From contig NC_051439.1 of the NCBI RefSeq assembly GCF_001649575.2, positions 17,489,829 to 17,553,828 on the forward strand: a DNA stretch of 64,000 bases, read 5' to 3'. Made by a program: the position numbers and the translations under genes. Source of the DNA: Kryptolebias marmoratus. Taxonomy: Eukaryota; Chordata; Actinopteri; Cyprinodontiformes; Rivulidae. The notes under the pieces were generated by a model. It was not told the DNA's origin and searched no databases. It saw only the letters and a program-made list of their open reading frames with translations. The number at the start of each line of letters is the position of its first letter. Position 1 is the first letter of the stretch. This document shows, one piece after another, positions 12,571-57,925 of this stretch.

Positions 12571-13440
12571 CAGTGTGAAAAAAGTCCACCTCGTGATTTC
12601 AGAGCCACCTTTAGCAACAAAAGAGGCAATTACCTTCTTGGGCTCAGTCTCTTACATTGTTGTGAAGGCATTTTGGCCCACTCTTCATTACAACATTGCC
12701 TCATTTTATTGAGATTTGCACACATTAATTTCTGCACAGCTCTCCTTAGGTTCCACCACAGTACCTGGTGACTTGGCCATTGCAACATTTTGTTTAATTT
12801 CTTTTTTTTTATTATTCTGTTGTAGGTTTACTGCTGTTTTTGGCATCATTGTCCAGTTTTATGACCTAGTTTGGTCCAAGTTTCAACTGTCAAACAGATG
12901 GCCTCACATCTGACTCTAGAATATTTTAGTGTACAGAGGAGTTTGGTTGAGTCAGTGACTGTAGGATGGCCAGGTCCTGTGGCTGTAAAACAAGCTTAAA
13001 TCATCAGCTCTGCAGCTCCATGTGAACGTTTGGTATGAGGTGTTTTTGCTGATATGCTGTAGGTTTTTTTTTTTTTTTTTTTTTTGCTGGACTCTGTTCA
13101 AAGGACATTGTTTCAGAAGTCTTGTGGTTTGTTCAGATGAAACTTTGCAAAGCTGTGCTGGTATGTTCTTTTTTATTATTATCCTTAATTGTCCTGTCAT
13201 GAACTTTAACAGTGCACATGCTAACTGAGGTCTGTAGTCTGAAATAAAGCTTTTGAGCATTGTGTGGTCCTCAAGGTGAATCTGCTAGAAGAAATTGATA
13301 ACTGTCTAAATAATTGTTCTTACTGGTGAAAGATGGACATTTTTAAAATGATTTCATACCCTTTACTGGTTTGATTGGTAGATAAAAATATTTATCTAAG
13401 ACCATTGCTCCCAGTGCTTCTTCCCAGCATCTAAATGATC
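12571..13440 (-). mobile_element. decayed Tc1/mariner-type transposon
   Basis: Read on the minus strand this stretch matches a degenerate Tc1-like transposase gene. Words corresponding to CTTTGAACAGAGTCC (the region of the first catalytic Asp), the CATATCAGCAAAAACACCTCAT block, and TTTACAGCCACAGGACC are in the expected order. The end at 12571 (cagtgtgaaaaaagt) follows a TA dinucleotide (12569-12570), as expected for a Tc1 inverted terminal repeat. The opposite end fades out near 13440. Frameshifts, stops and a T20-plus insertion near 13063-13085 show it is dead. Confidence 0.75.
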
Positions 13441-16400
13441 TTGATTTTAGTTTTAAAAATGGGTGTAAAACAATAATTATTAATGTTCATTTGAAGTTGT
13501 ATGTATCTGATTTTAAGGTCTGTTGGGAATCACTTGATTTTTTTAATGGGTTTTGTCACAGAAAATCCTAAAATTCTGAAACAGTGACTTTAAATATTTA
13601 TCCTAACTGTAATTTGCAGCTGGACTTGACTATTATACGTACTGTTGTCCAGATGTTGTCAGTGCCCATAATAAAAACACAGCCAAAAGTGTTCCCTTTA
13701 TATATCTCTCTGTACTTTGTGGAACGTTTTTTAAATGCACACTGTTTTCTCTCCACCCCCAGAGCAGATATGGATTTTCTGTCATGTAAGGCAAGCAAGC
13801 TGTATTTTGTGTCTCTGCATAGATAATTTGTGTGCTATTTGAATCTGTAGAAGGAGTGTGCGCTTGTACATGCAAAGTGTGTGTGCCTGCGTAGCGCATG
13901 TGTGCAGACGGGGATGTGAGGGGTTGCGTTTATGATTGCCACGGCTGCAGCTGGGGCTGTGGGCTGAGTAATTGCCTGTCTTGGTAGGGAGAGCGTGGTA
14001 GCGAGCTAAAAGTCAAGTGCTCTCTTCCTGCTGTAGACCTCATTTGGATTCCACATAGCTAGCTAGCAAGCTAACGCCAGCCTTGGGCCTGTATTATTCA
14101 TAACTTGACAGCTAGCTCTCACTAAAAGCATTGGAAGTGAGCCAAGGTTGGTGATGGAGCGACAGAGGGAAGCAGCACCACTGTGCCTCACTTTCTGGCA
14201 TAGAGAGGAGAATGCATTGGAAAAGAGATGCATATGGAAATTGTAGTTAGAATGGAGTAGCAAGATGATGAGCAGCCATAACAGAAGAAGTGGGATAGGC
14301 AAAGAATGTAGGAATTCTGAAATTAAGATAGGACCAAAGGGAAAACATCATTCTGGACATTTAAAGATGAAGAATACTGTTTGGTACATCATGGCATAGA
14401 TTCAATAAACAATGCGTGCACCTAATACAAAAAGGAGAAAATTAAAAATTAAAAAATTAAATAAAATACAGAGAAATATCAACTGAAAACAGAAAGAGGG
14501 CTGGAAGAGAAGAACAGGCAGCCATCCACCCCCACCAAGCTCAGGAAGCCCTCTGCCTCCATGTGCAGCACCAGATAAGGTCGCATTAATCAAAATCTGC
14601 CACTTTCCTTTCCAAAAAAACACAGTGCATGCCATCAACCCCCCTCTGTGAAGTATCTGTCACCGAAACAGAAATTTCCATATTTAATGGGGAAGCTTTA
14701 TATCACCAAAAAAGAGACAGTGTGGGCTGAGGGTGAAAAGAAGGGAGTTGGTTGGATCTGTCAGCTCTGTCATTAGTTTATACACTTCAGACTGCATGCG
14801 GAGCCTTGGGGTTCATTTCAGTTTAGCTCTGATTCAGCTGTTATCATTTCAGCAAGATGACGGAGCTGGACAGAGATCGGTCCGCTTGAATACAATCACC
14901 GCTGTAATAGGAGCGCTAAAACATTATTATTGTCTATTCTACATCAATGAGTCTCTTCCTTTGACTGCTAAACTGTTTCCTTTTTTTCAGCTGCATACTT
15001 TGTCCTCTAACACTGTTTAAAGCAGGCTTTGAAAGCCTTTCAAGAGCTTGGTTGCCAAATTTACAGTGGCATGCACACATTTGTTTATTCTTTCCCTTTG
15101 TAATTTCCCCCCTTGTTTGTCTCCTGTGCATTATGACAAGGCTGCAAACTGCCTTTCTGACATTACCTGACGTCAGATAAACAGGTGGTGTTTATGCTTT
15201 TTTTTCCCCAACCTCCTCTTTTTTTTTTCTTCATTTTTTAATTTTTATAACTGCCTCCTGCAGGAGCGACATCAAAGGGAATGGCAGATCATGTGCGGTT
15301 AGCACGGAACGTGCCAGAGGGGGGACCTTGGCAATGAAGAGGGGAGGTGGCGGTTTGTGCGGGGGTTGGGGGTGGGCAGCTGCTCAGGGCCAGCTTCAGG
15401 CTTGGGCACATCCTGACCCCTAACCTCTGAACCCTTCTCAAGCCCCCTCTATAATCTTTCCTCCCCCCTTCTCACCCCCCTGGCCTGCCCTCTGCTTTAC
15501 AGAAGCTGCCAACTAAATTACATCAATGTCAGAAAGCCCCCTCCGCTGGTGGAAAGACGAGGCTGAGTAAACATGAAACAGAACTGGAGTCACAATGCAG
15601 CTCACAAAGGGCAGGCTCTTTATTCTCTTATTTTGTGAAAGAATTACAGTAAATGGTACAGCTGGTCATGTCTGTTATTAACTACAAATCCAAACACAAA
15701 TACATTACTTTCTATACATTCTCAATCTCCTAAAATCTGCTGTTTTTTTCACAATATAATGCTTTTGAAATAAATATATGTGGTTTTGTTCATTTCTTTT
15801 TTTATTGTTTTTGTTTATCAATCAATATTAAGTTCTGTCTTTAAACATTGTTGTCTTTAGGAATTTTATTGGGCAAAAGTTAAACATTCTTTGACAAAAT
15901 GAGAAATAAGTTAATGGATTGTCAGTAATAAAACTAATTAGTTTTAAAATGAAGTCATTTTAATTTTTAGTTTAAATTGTTTGGCTTGTTTCCATCGAGC
16001 CTATTAGAAAATATTGATAAAAAACAAAACAAAAAATAACTTTTCTTTTCATGGACATCTATTTTGACTTTGATTTTTGCGACCCCGTGTAGAGAAGCTC
16101 ATACTGCAACTGTTTACAGATTATCTTTTAAACAAGTACTGCTAATAAACTAATAGACAACATTTTTTAAATGACTTAAATTAGCTTGAACTATCAGATG
16201 GAAACACAACTCTAAAATTATTTTTCACTCTGGCAGTTTTTATAGATAAAAAACTCCATCACTTTATGAGTTTATTTAGACAAGCAGCTTCTGTATGGCA
16301 GCCTCCACTGTTGCTTCTGCAGACAGATGGAAAAGCAAAGAGAGAAGGAAGCCCTCCTTTAAAATGGCTGATGGGCTAGCAGCTAACTAGCTGGCCTCTT

Positions 16401-18620
16401 CGTGTGCGTCTGTGAGTCGAGGTGATTGATTGAAGTCATTACGCTGGTGGAAAGACTCCTTACCTGGCTAATCCAGGAGTGATTTTAGCTGCAGGATGAC
16501 AGATAGCCACATTACGCCTCAGAATCAGTTCCTCGATGAGCTCTGCTGCTCAGGACTTCCACTTGTAAATTATGTAAAATAGCCTGTTTGATATACATAT
16601 CAATATTCTACTTTTTGCATCTTTTAAAAACACAACACATGCTTATCATTTGGTAGATTTTGACAGATTAAAGCAATTTATTTTTTTGTTTAAATAGAAA
16701 ACTCAAATAAACATTGTTTCTTTTGTGACCTAAGTCAATGAGAAAAAAAAAATTGTCTTATCAACTGAGGCATCCAGCTCTACCCTACATGTACTTACAT
16801 CCCCATGTACCTTCTTCTCATTTGATGAAACAAAAACAATCTGAGCAACCATGACCTGTTTTGTTCCATCTTTAATTTTCAAAGCTCATGCTTTCAGTAA
16901 GTTACAAAATTACCATTTTATTCACAAACAGGTGGCCTTTGATTTGAGAGAGAGGTTAGAAGACAGTAAAAATGAGCACTTAATGCCTTGGATTGACATA
17001 CACAGAAGATAAATGTTGGAAGACTTTCATCAGTGCATGTACCTTTCCCACTAGTGTGGTTAATCTTCATTGTACAGTAATGCTGGGACAACAACAATGA
17101 CAGAAAGTCAACATAAGGAACAAGGCTGCAGAAAAAATAAGTCTGAACCATAAAAAATATGTACTTTTATGAAATATCTACTTTTCTGTGGAAATATAAA
17201 GAACTGCTGATCAAGAGTGAACCCAACTAAAAAAACAAAAGTCTTTTATTTGAGAAGCAAAATTCAGAAGGGATTTAGAGTTGGCAACTAGTAGTCATTA
17301 ATGGTATTACACCTGAAAGGTCTGAGTTACTTCTTTATGTCTGATGCTGATTGGTATTATCAATTAATAATGTACTTTATCTGGTTTTGAAAAGGTTTAT
17401 TAAAAGTAGATCACTGATGGCTATCAGACCAGTGAGACATGAAGCACATTTACTAGTCAAAACAAGAGAAATAAATGAATGTGCTGTCAAGAAACTGGCA
17501 TGTTTTGTTAAATTAAGTTTCTAAATCTTGAAGAAATTATTTTATAGATATTGCTCAAGGTCTAAAGACTTTCATAAATCCATGCAGAAACAAAATTGCA
17601 GCACATAAATATCTAGTTGCAGAAGGATTCTGTTAAGTTTCATGAACAGTGGGGATTATTTCAAGACCATAGCTATGAAGTTATATTTTATGAGTTTTAG
17701 GACAGCCTGACAGTCATCCGGATGTATGTATACATGTGTGTGTGTGTGTGGGAATGGGCCAAAGCAGCAGATATCCAAGCTGGAGCCTGAGCTGCCAACA
17801 AACGCCCCAAATTGCAGCGTCTGCCATGTGCTGAGCCTCCTGCACCACGACACTGTCTTTTGTTCTCCTCTGCTAGCGGGAGAAGCCTGACAGCTCTGAA
17901 ATGATCCTCTCTCCTCTTCCACACAGAAAACCAGCCTTTTCTTTTTGCCTCTCCTATATTTCCCAGTTTTCTGCACACACAAAAAAGGCCCGCATACAAA
18001 AATGCACAAAAACATATATTCTCCCATCTGTCTCGCCTCCTATAGCCTCTAATTTTCCTCCCCACCCCTCATTTTCTCTCCCTGCCTGCCTTTCTCTCTC
18101 ATTTTTCCTCGCTGGCTGGATGTGAGGATGGCGAATCCCTCGTGGATTTCTGGAGGGTATCACCATGGAGACGGGGCTCTGCCACACGTGTCTATAGATC
18201 CTCCTGCTGGATAGGGAGCACAGTCGGAGGTGGTGCATTCCCTCCATCTCCAGTGTGCTCTGTGGAGACAAAAGTGTGATGAAGGGAGCAGTACTGTGGG
18301 AGAAAATGGGAAAAGAAAGTGGTAATAGTAATGAAGCCATGAATTTGTGTTAAAAAAGGTAATATAGGCTGAAATAAATGTAGAGGGAGTGGATATATGG
18401 AAGAAAAAGAGGCAAGGGAGGTTATAATGGCTTTAAAAAAAGGAAGAAATATAAAGTTGGAGTGTAAGGTGGCATAAGGAGATGACAAGGGGAAGAGGAG
18501 GCAGGGGGAAAAGCAACAGCACCTTCATCCCTGCGTCAGGGAGACAAATAGTGTGTGATGCTAATGACTGGCTAAAGCTTTTGCCCCTGCTGTGAACAGC
18601 CGCTAATATGAGTGCTAATA
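13441..18620 (+). other. myt1l intron, no gene found
   Basis: AT-rich with several low-complexity parts: a GT tract at about 17737-17750 and C/T-rich stretches at about 15400-15480 and 17900-18120. Balanced, non-repetitive DNA at about 16380-16560 may be regulatory. Overlapping open frames on the minus strand at 17656-18488 reflect pyrimidine-rich composition rather than coding. Confidence 0.45.
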
Positions 18621-18629
18621 AAGGCACCG

Positions 18630-18649
18630 TGGAATGCTGTCGCATTCCA
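18630..18649. promoter_or_regulatory. palindromic pair of TEAD-like (GGAATG) sites
   Basis: tggaatgc and gcattcca form 8-bp inverted arms around tgtc. Each arm carries GGAATG, the core recognised by TEAD factors. It sits in a GC-balanced, non-repetitive block (about 18540-18830). Function is inferred only. Confidence 0.35.
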
Positions 18650-21043
18650 GCAGTCGCTCAACTGTCGACTGAAATTAGCCAAACAGGAGCTCTCCGTCTC
18701 CTGACACTCCTTTTCCCTGCCTCACATTAATGCTCCAGGAACAGGAGCCATTTCAGTACAACGCTTCCAGAAGGAGTCATTCTGCATTAAGGGGCCTCTT
18801 GTTCGTACTGTAATAGAATTTGTTCCATCTTGTAATGTTAAGGATGACCACTCTATAAAAAATCAAGTGGTCTTTTTGTGATCTGAAGCTCTTTTCTTCT
18901 TTGATTGCGACCTCCCATTCTGCACACACCTCTCATAGGATTTTGTCTTGCTGCCAGAGGACAAAACAGAAGGGAAACTTAGAATGGTGCAGTATTTTCT
19001 CATTGCCTTCCTTTCTCCTCACAATGTACCTGCAAATTTGGTCTTTTTTTCCAATTGAAATGCCACTTAATTACTTCTGGAATTTTAATTGCTAAGTGTA
19101 ATGAGTGGGATGGAGAGCCAGTGATGATGAATGCTGCAGCCAAGGTCACTCAGCAACAGAGCTTGAGACTGTGGGAAGCTGAAGCTGCGGAGGCTTCTTG
19201 CAGCTTTAGTCATCGTGGAGCTTAGAAGGAGCAGGGAAAACACACCACTCACAGTATTGCAACCTGACAGCTGAGGGACAAGAGAACATTTAAAGTTGGT
19301 CTGCATGCATTAAAAGTCATTCAGTGAGGTGGTCTGCTTTCTGTGGGTGAGTCCTTTGATTCAAATATTTGCTTCACTAATTTTCATCAAAACATAATGC
19401 CAAAAGGCATCTTGTTTTCTTCAACCCTAAATGATGAAAAACTACTTGCTATTTTTCATGGAAATTTACAGCTCAACATCCATTATGTGCCATCCATTAG
19501 CTTATGTTGCAGCAATTGGGAATTCAGGTGTAGGTCTTGCATCTGGTTGCATTAAGATCTGTAACCCAATGAACAATGACTTCACAGCTGTCTGACAGGA
19601 AGTGCTGCCTTCGGATTGTTTTATTTTTAAAAAAAGGGGGGGGAAATGCAAGGCCAGATTACAAAACAATAGGGTAAGGGTGAGAACCTGTGTCTATCTA
19701 CCTTTCACACCACTTCTCTCCTATACTGGCAGCCAGTAACCTGCTGGGACCGGCCCTTGATTTATTTGGAGAGGGCCCTGGAACAGAGCAGCCAAGATGA
19801 GTGGCATTTTAATGTGCTTTCGAGATGTTTGGTCACAAGCACTATTGATCACTGTGCCGCAGCACAACCTTCCCTCCCTCACTGTCCCGCAGACCCTCTC
19901 ACTGCCCGGGGGAGAGGTTGTCAGGCAGGGAATGAGTTTCCATGTAGGCTTAGATTAATGAAATGAGGCCCCTGATTGCGGGTGGTGCAGGGGGTCAGAC
20001 CATTAAGGAATCCCTGGGCTGGATAAGATTTAGCCTGACTGACTGATGGAAGAGTGTGTGTGTATGTGAGAGAGAGAGGATGGATAGGATATTGAATAGT
20101 GGTGCACAGTGACATGAAAAACACTGTGAAAAAGAAGCAGCATGTGGCAAGCAACTTTTTTGACTCTTACTCACATCTTTGTCCCATTTATTCACATTGA
20201 GTCTTACTCAGAGTAGTGCAGAGCTGAAAAAAAAAGGAAAAAAAAACATCCAGAGGTTGTAAAAAAAAGAACTGGGGATATTTCATAGCTGAGTGAACAT
20301 GCCCAGAGTGTGTGTGGCTCTCTTACACTCCAGTATGAATGTTTATTTGATGGCCAGGACGCTCATAATACTGACTGTGTGAGGGCATTCGCAAATCACA
20401 CGCATGCTTCGGGAGTCTGTGAGATTTGATGATTCAAATGGAATAAGCTCCTGTGATCAATAGCCTGAGCAAATACACAGATTATCAGATTATCAGATTA
20501 GGATCTGTCCCCCCGGTGCTGAGGAGAGCCAAAGAATACATTAAAACCTGAGCTGCCTTAGTAAGATTCAATTTTCAGGCAGCAGGTTTGTTCCCACTTT
20601 CAGTTAATTCCAGACAAGCTGTTGTGTTTTGCTGCTCTCACTTCAGGTGTGTATCAGTTTGGAGGCATTTTACAAGGCACGCACAGTGATTTTCTTTTGC
20701 CTGAAGAACAAATTGATGCTAAAATCTCTGCTTTGTTTCATTCAGAGACAGAGATTTGATTCTTTTGTAACTACTTTCTGGAAGAAATGGAGCATTTTAT
20801 CATAACTGCTCAATTGTTAATGAGCACATCTAATTAAAGTTGGTGAAATCAGATTTTTGTTTCAGCAGAACTTGAGAGACACTACTTTCCTTGCAGTGTT
20901 CTCCTGTGTTCTGCTGTGATATTTTCAATTTAGTTAATAAACTGCAGCACTTAAACAAAGAGTCATTAATAGAAATGAACATTAACATTTATGGGCAGGT
21001 AATGCTCATGGATAACAGCTGCCCTCTTCTCTCTCCTCTGCAG
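18650..21043 (+). other. myt1l intron, end of the large upstream intron
   Basis: Unique sequence with A runs (about 20230-20270). It ends in a pyrimidine tract and ctctgcag. No first-half finger exon is seen. Confidence 0.6.
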
Positions 21044-53177
<32,134 letters not shown>

Positions 53178-55720
53178 CCTCTCAGCAAAGGGAGACTTTG
53201 GTTCCCCCGACAGAAGGAGACGCATGCAGTGACGGTTTAACCTCCTCGGTTCGGTGCAGTAATTTATATAGTGTTATATATTCTAAATTTTGTTCTTTGG
53301 AGAAAAAGAGGTATTATGCTTAGGAAGACCTCAAGATTCTTTCTTGGTTTTTTTCTTCTTTTGTTTGGGTTTTTTCTTTCTTTCTTTCTTTTTGGGTTTT
53401 GCTTTGAGGAATAACATAAAGGAGTAAAATCGCAAAATAGTTTTTGAGGACATTCACATTTTGTACGTTTTCATATGAGCTGACATAGTGTCATGTAATG
53501 TTTCTAGCTGCTCATGTATGCACATTTTTAGTGTATATTTCTGAACAGTAAGCTAATGATAACGGAGGTTCTTTTTATTGCTCGACAACAAAGCATTTTA
53601 GATTTAAAAAAGTGAACAGTGAAATACAAATCAAAAAAAAAAACTACAAGCAAGGAAAAAGCTACTTATTTTTCTTCTCAGTGGATGATTTTGGACTCGA
53701 TGATTTTTTCTTTTCTTTCTTTGTCTGTTCTTTCTTGCGTGTAGATTGTTTAAGAGCAAGAACTGGTTTGTGAATTGCTTTATTTTCTGAAAATGCTTGA
53801 GAAACATTCGTGCTTTGTTTCAATGAAAAGTAAAGACGTGTCGCTGTAGGTGGGGGCATTTTTTTAATCGGTGCTGTAAATGAACCTGGAGAAGAAAATT
53901 ACCTGATGTCTGTATGAATGTATGAATGAACAGTTATATTGTAAACATCATTACACGGAAACGCGATGGTGGAAATCCCATTACTGTATCAAGCAGAGCC
54001 AATTAGCTCTTAGAGGAACAAGTCATGCATGTTCACATGCTCATTCTAAATTAGTCTGAGGTAGAAAAGATGTGTAAAGACAATGACCTATAGAGGTCAC
54101 ATTTTAGCCTTTCTAGTATTGAATCTGCTCAATTTTGTTTTCAAATATCTCAGCAATATAGTAACAAAATTGTTTGTTTATAGAAGGTATAAGTGATGCA
54201 ATCTGCAAAAGTAAAAAAAAAAAAGGTTGGGAATATGCAATTTCTTGTTTATAAACCATAGCGGGGTAACATGAATCTTTTTAATATATCCTATGTAAAA
54301 TATTGATTTTTATACAAATCTTTTAATACAAAAAGTCTTTTTAAAAAAGAGAAGGGAACCTGGACATTCAGTTTTAGAAGCTAAAGTATATAAGTTCGAC
54401 ATTTTTTCTGTACAATTTTGCACAGGGACACCTTCGTTTCCATGTTTTGATGTTCTTACAGAAACTAAAAAGCAGTACCCGAAAGCCTGGAGAGAGGGTT
54501 TCCGAGGGTTTTTGTAAAGAGTATTTATAGAGAGCGGGACTTACAGGGTCACTGTCCCCACTTATGTGCCAGTAGACTATTTGCACTTGTCCTTGAAGAT
54601 ATTATCCTTACGTATGGCGGCGTGCAATTTTCCAGATGACCTCTTTGGCACACGATTGGAGCAACCCAACTGCTCGGAGCCACTGCAGGTGTGGATTTAC
54701 TACCATGAAGAGAATTTGAAAGGAACAGGGATGTTGAAATCAGAAGGATGATTATAACCTTAGCAGTTATACTGTAGGCTGTTATCAAGTGTAAAAAAAC
54801 ATTAAAGTTCTTTCATTTTTGCTATGTTTTAGGAAGATGAAGTTATCCCCCAGCAGCACTTTATATCTAATCACTGTACAAAGGATTAAATAGTCAATCA
54901 ATTCAAGGTTTAAAAAACGAAAAAAGAAAAGAAAAAAAAACAAAGGAGACGAAAGCGTGGAGACCTTTGCGGGGTGATACAATCCAGCATCACATCTGTA
55001 TGCCTGAGAGTACGCACCCCTCCATTCTGTCACCGTAGATGTTAGCGATCATGTCCAGAATTTGCCTTTTGGAGAGCTAATGCAAGAGGTGCTCGTGGTT
55101 CACCTGACTGAATTTCATCTATTGTACTTTACAGTCCTCTTTCAGGACTCTACTACCCATCATCCATGACTGCATACGCCTTTTACCACAGCATCGTGTC
55201 TGCAGCTTTTTGCCGATATAGTAATGCTTCAGTAGAGTAATAGCTAGTACCAGTTTTTGAATTAATTCTCATTACCAGTGAAAATGGACAAAGGGACTTT
55301 AAAGCACAAACCAGCTGCTCATTCGACGTTGGTGCATAAATAACAAATCTGAAAAGAGTTATCTGTGACTATCTATAGGGAACACAAAAAGGTTGTCACA
55401 TATTTAGAATGCTGAATTTCATATAAATTATTGTGAATTCATCAGAGTTTATTATTTTGTTTGAGCCAGTTCATTTCAAGGTTGATTTCAGTGGCCATTA
55501 ACAAAGACAGGATTTTGTATAAACTATTGTGCTCTCTGTGGAACCGAAGTTTGATTTATTTTTGTACTACACAGCATGGATTTGTTGACATTTTAATTTT
55601 GCTATAAATGTGTGAGATCACAAGTTGCTGTGATATTTCATTTATAAATTGTGAACTTTGTACAATTTTTGTCATGCTGGATGTTGACACATCTTACTCA
55701 GAATAAAGAAAAAATGTGTT
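53178..55720 (+). other. myt1l: myt1l 3' UTR (putative)
   Basis: About 2.5 kb follow the TAA without any splice or coding signal. The stretch is AT-rich, with T runs (53345-53400) and several TTTTTATA and TGTACAATTTTT stretches. The end is placed just after the AATAAA at 55702. Other hexamers exist upstream (ATTAAA near 54801) and downstream, so several polyadenylation sites are possible. Confidence 0.6.
55702..55707 (+). terminator. myt1l: candidate polyadenylation signal of myt1l
   Basis: AATAAA in cagaataaagaaaaaatg, followed within about 20-30 nt by a GT-containing stretch (tgtgttgcc). It is the best-placed canonical hexamer after the stop codon, but similar AATAAA-type hexamers occur at about 55935, 56240 and 56447. 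Confidence 0.5.
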
Positions 55721-57763
55721 GCCAGAGGCCTGTAAAAGGATTTCCTTGCGTCTTAATTATGTAGATTTTGCAGAATTATCCCAACGTTACTTCTGAACCT
55801 GATAAAGTGTTAGTGGATATCCATAAACACATGTGGCATTCATGCACGCACACTGTTTATTGTACTGTAGCTGGCAGGGATTCATATCAAAACACTAATT
55901 TTAGGAAAACCTGCATAAGTAACAAAATCTCACAAATAAAAGACAGATTTGTTTTGGTTGGGAATTTACTGTTACCTGAAAATAATGATTGTTTTGTTTT
56001 CTTGCACAAAAAAAAACCCATTGCATATGGTTATTTGTGTTTTTTTCAATTTTTAGTCACCAACATTGTCCTGCATGTTCATAAATTTATTTACTTTTAT
56101 GTAGACAGGTAACCTCATCAAGTCATAAATGAGAGAAGAGAGGTATTTCCATGTTTGGAATCTGTAATTTTACCACTAAATGTCTCCAAATGAAATTTAG
56201 GTAAGTTCTGATGACTGGACATTTTAGATCTTAATTGGCAAATAAATGCTCTTAGTCTGACCTGTATTCAAAAGCTCATTCCAACAATGACAAGAATGTA
56301 AAAAATAGATTTAATTAAGTCTTTGCTGCTCTTTATTAGCAATTCATTTATTTTTAGTCGACATGCTAGCCTATTGTATTTGGCGGTATAACACAGTTAA
56401 AGGCCAAATGAATGTGTTTTCCTAATAATGTCTTTATAAATAATTAAATAAAAGACAATATGTACACAGAAACAGTGTGCACATCTGTTTCTTAACTGTA
56501 TGAAGCCAAACAAGAGAGCAGAAACAAGCAGAGATTTGCTGTGACACCATGTAGAACGTCAGATAGCGGGCGCAGGTGAAAACCACAGAGACCGACAAAG
56601 TCTGTCAGCTGCAACCACAGTTACACTTCGATAAAAATAAATAACTGAACTAAAATAATCACAATTAAGGTCTTAATTTGTCATTGTACAAACAATGTCT
56701 TGCTTCTAATTTTATTTTATTTATTTTTTGTCATTTTAGCATTATCCAGCAGAGGTCAGCAAATCCAAACATTTAATTTAAAAAAAAAACTTCAGGTTGA
56801 GTAAAAACACTGCAGCTACATTCACTTGGCAGATCTTAGCAGCCTGAGCTGAGACAAAAAGGAAATGAAAACTATACAGTACTGCATTAGAAATAAAAAA
56901 AATACAAAGCTTTTTGTTTGTGTGCTGTAACTGCCATCCGACATGGCAAATTATTCAGAAAGAAACATTGCAACTTATGTGTTTCACTAAATCAAGATAC
57001 TGTAAAAGGAAGAAGAGTGTTTGTACAGAGGCTTTTAAAATGTCATCAGTTAGTATCTTGTCACTAGAAATTACCTCTAAAAGTAACTGGCTGATCACAG
57101 ATGTATATGTTTGACGTCACATATTTAACTTGAGTCAGTTGCCAACATGATTGTACTGATTTCTGAAGAAGCACCCATCTTTTTTATTGTGATTTAGAAA
57201 TAAGTTCTACTTATAACAACGAAAAGAGCTTTTTTTACATCAAAATAAATAAATATATTAACCAGTTCCCTTGAGAAATAAGCTTTGTTTGTTTGTTGTT
57301 TATTGTTATTTGCAGAAAACAAACATCTCAAGATTTTTTTTTAAGCATGCCTTTTCTATTATTTTGTTGTTCACACAAATGAAGAAAAATAAATAAGTAA
57401 ATAAAACTTTGGCACTCCTGGGGCTCCATACTTTACCACTAACATCTTCAGGAAAAACCCTAAAAGCAAAAAGGACACCGCAAAAAATAACAAAAAAGAT
57501 ATGATTGGAAACTTCACTCATATTCTCATTAGCTATTTGACTAAGCCACTTTTGTTTCCTTTGTTTTATTTTGCAGTGAAAGGATGCTAAAACAAGAATG
57601 CAGTAAAATAAGTGGGTCTGAAGTTAACATTTCCCTTCAGGAAGCTGCTGTGTGAATCAACGGTTTGCATTAACTTGAACAATCCTGACGCTTTTCAGTA
57701 GGACTGTAGTCAGGGCTGGAGCACTGCCTCGCTGCTGTTGTGAGTTTGAGTCTGCCTCTCCCT

Positions 57764-57846
<83 letters not shown>

Positions 57847-57925
57847 TGAGTGTGTGTGTGAGCAGGGCAGCTGGCTCCTGCTCTGCGCTCTGCTCTGCGC
57901 TCTGCTCGCCTCACTGCTGGAAATC
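55721..57925. other. myt1l-pxdn intergenic region and pxdn promoter
   Basis: About 2 kb between the putative myt1l polyadenylation site and the pxdn start codon. AT-rich, no gene found. The 3' end holds the TG microsatellite and a short CG-containing tandem (ctctgcgctctg repeated near 57886-57907). CpG density rises in pxdn exon 1. No TATA box is assignable with confidence. Confidence 0.6.
57767..57844 (+). repeat. (TG)39 microsatellite just upstream of pxdn start codon
   Basis: An uninterrupted run of TG dinucleotides, 78 nt, followed by an imperfect extension (agtgagtgtgtgtgtgag) to 57862. It ends 81 nt before the pxdn ATG, so it lies in the 5' UTR or core promoter. Long alternating purine-pyrimidine DNA of this type can adopt Z-form. 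Confidence 0.97.

Noticed and set aside
12952..13260. 102-residue minus-strand open frame
   Set aside because: Part of the dead Tc1 element; out of frame with the transposase and running through a poly-T insertion.
17656..18488. Several overlapping 98-128 residue open frames on the minus strand
   Set aside because: They lie in a C/T- and G/A-rich stretch, overlap in different frames and show no domain or splice support.
57740..57925. Upstream extension of the pxdn frame through the TG repeat (Val-Cys repeat)
   Set aside because: An artefact of the microsatellite; the signal peptide begins at the ATG at 57926.
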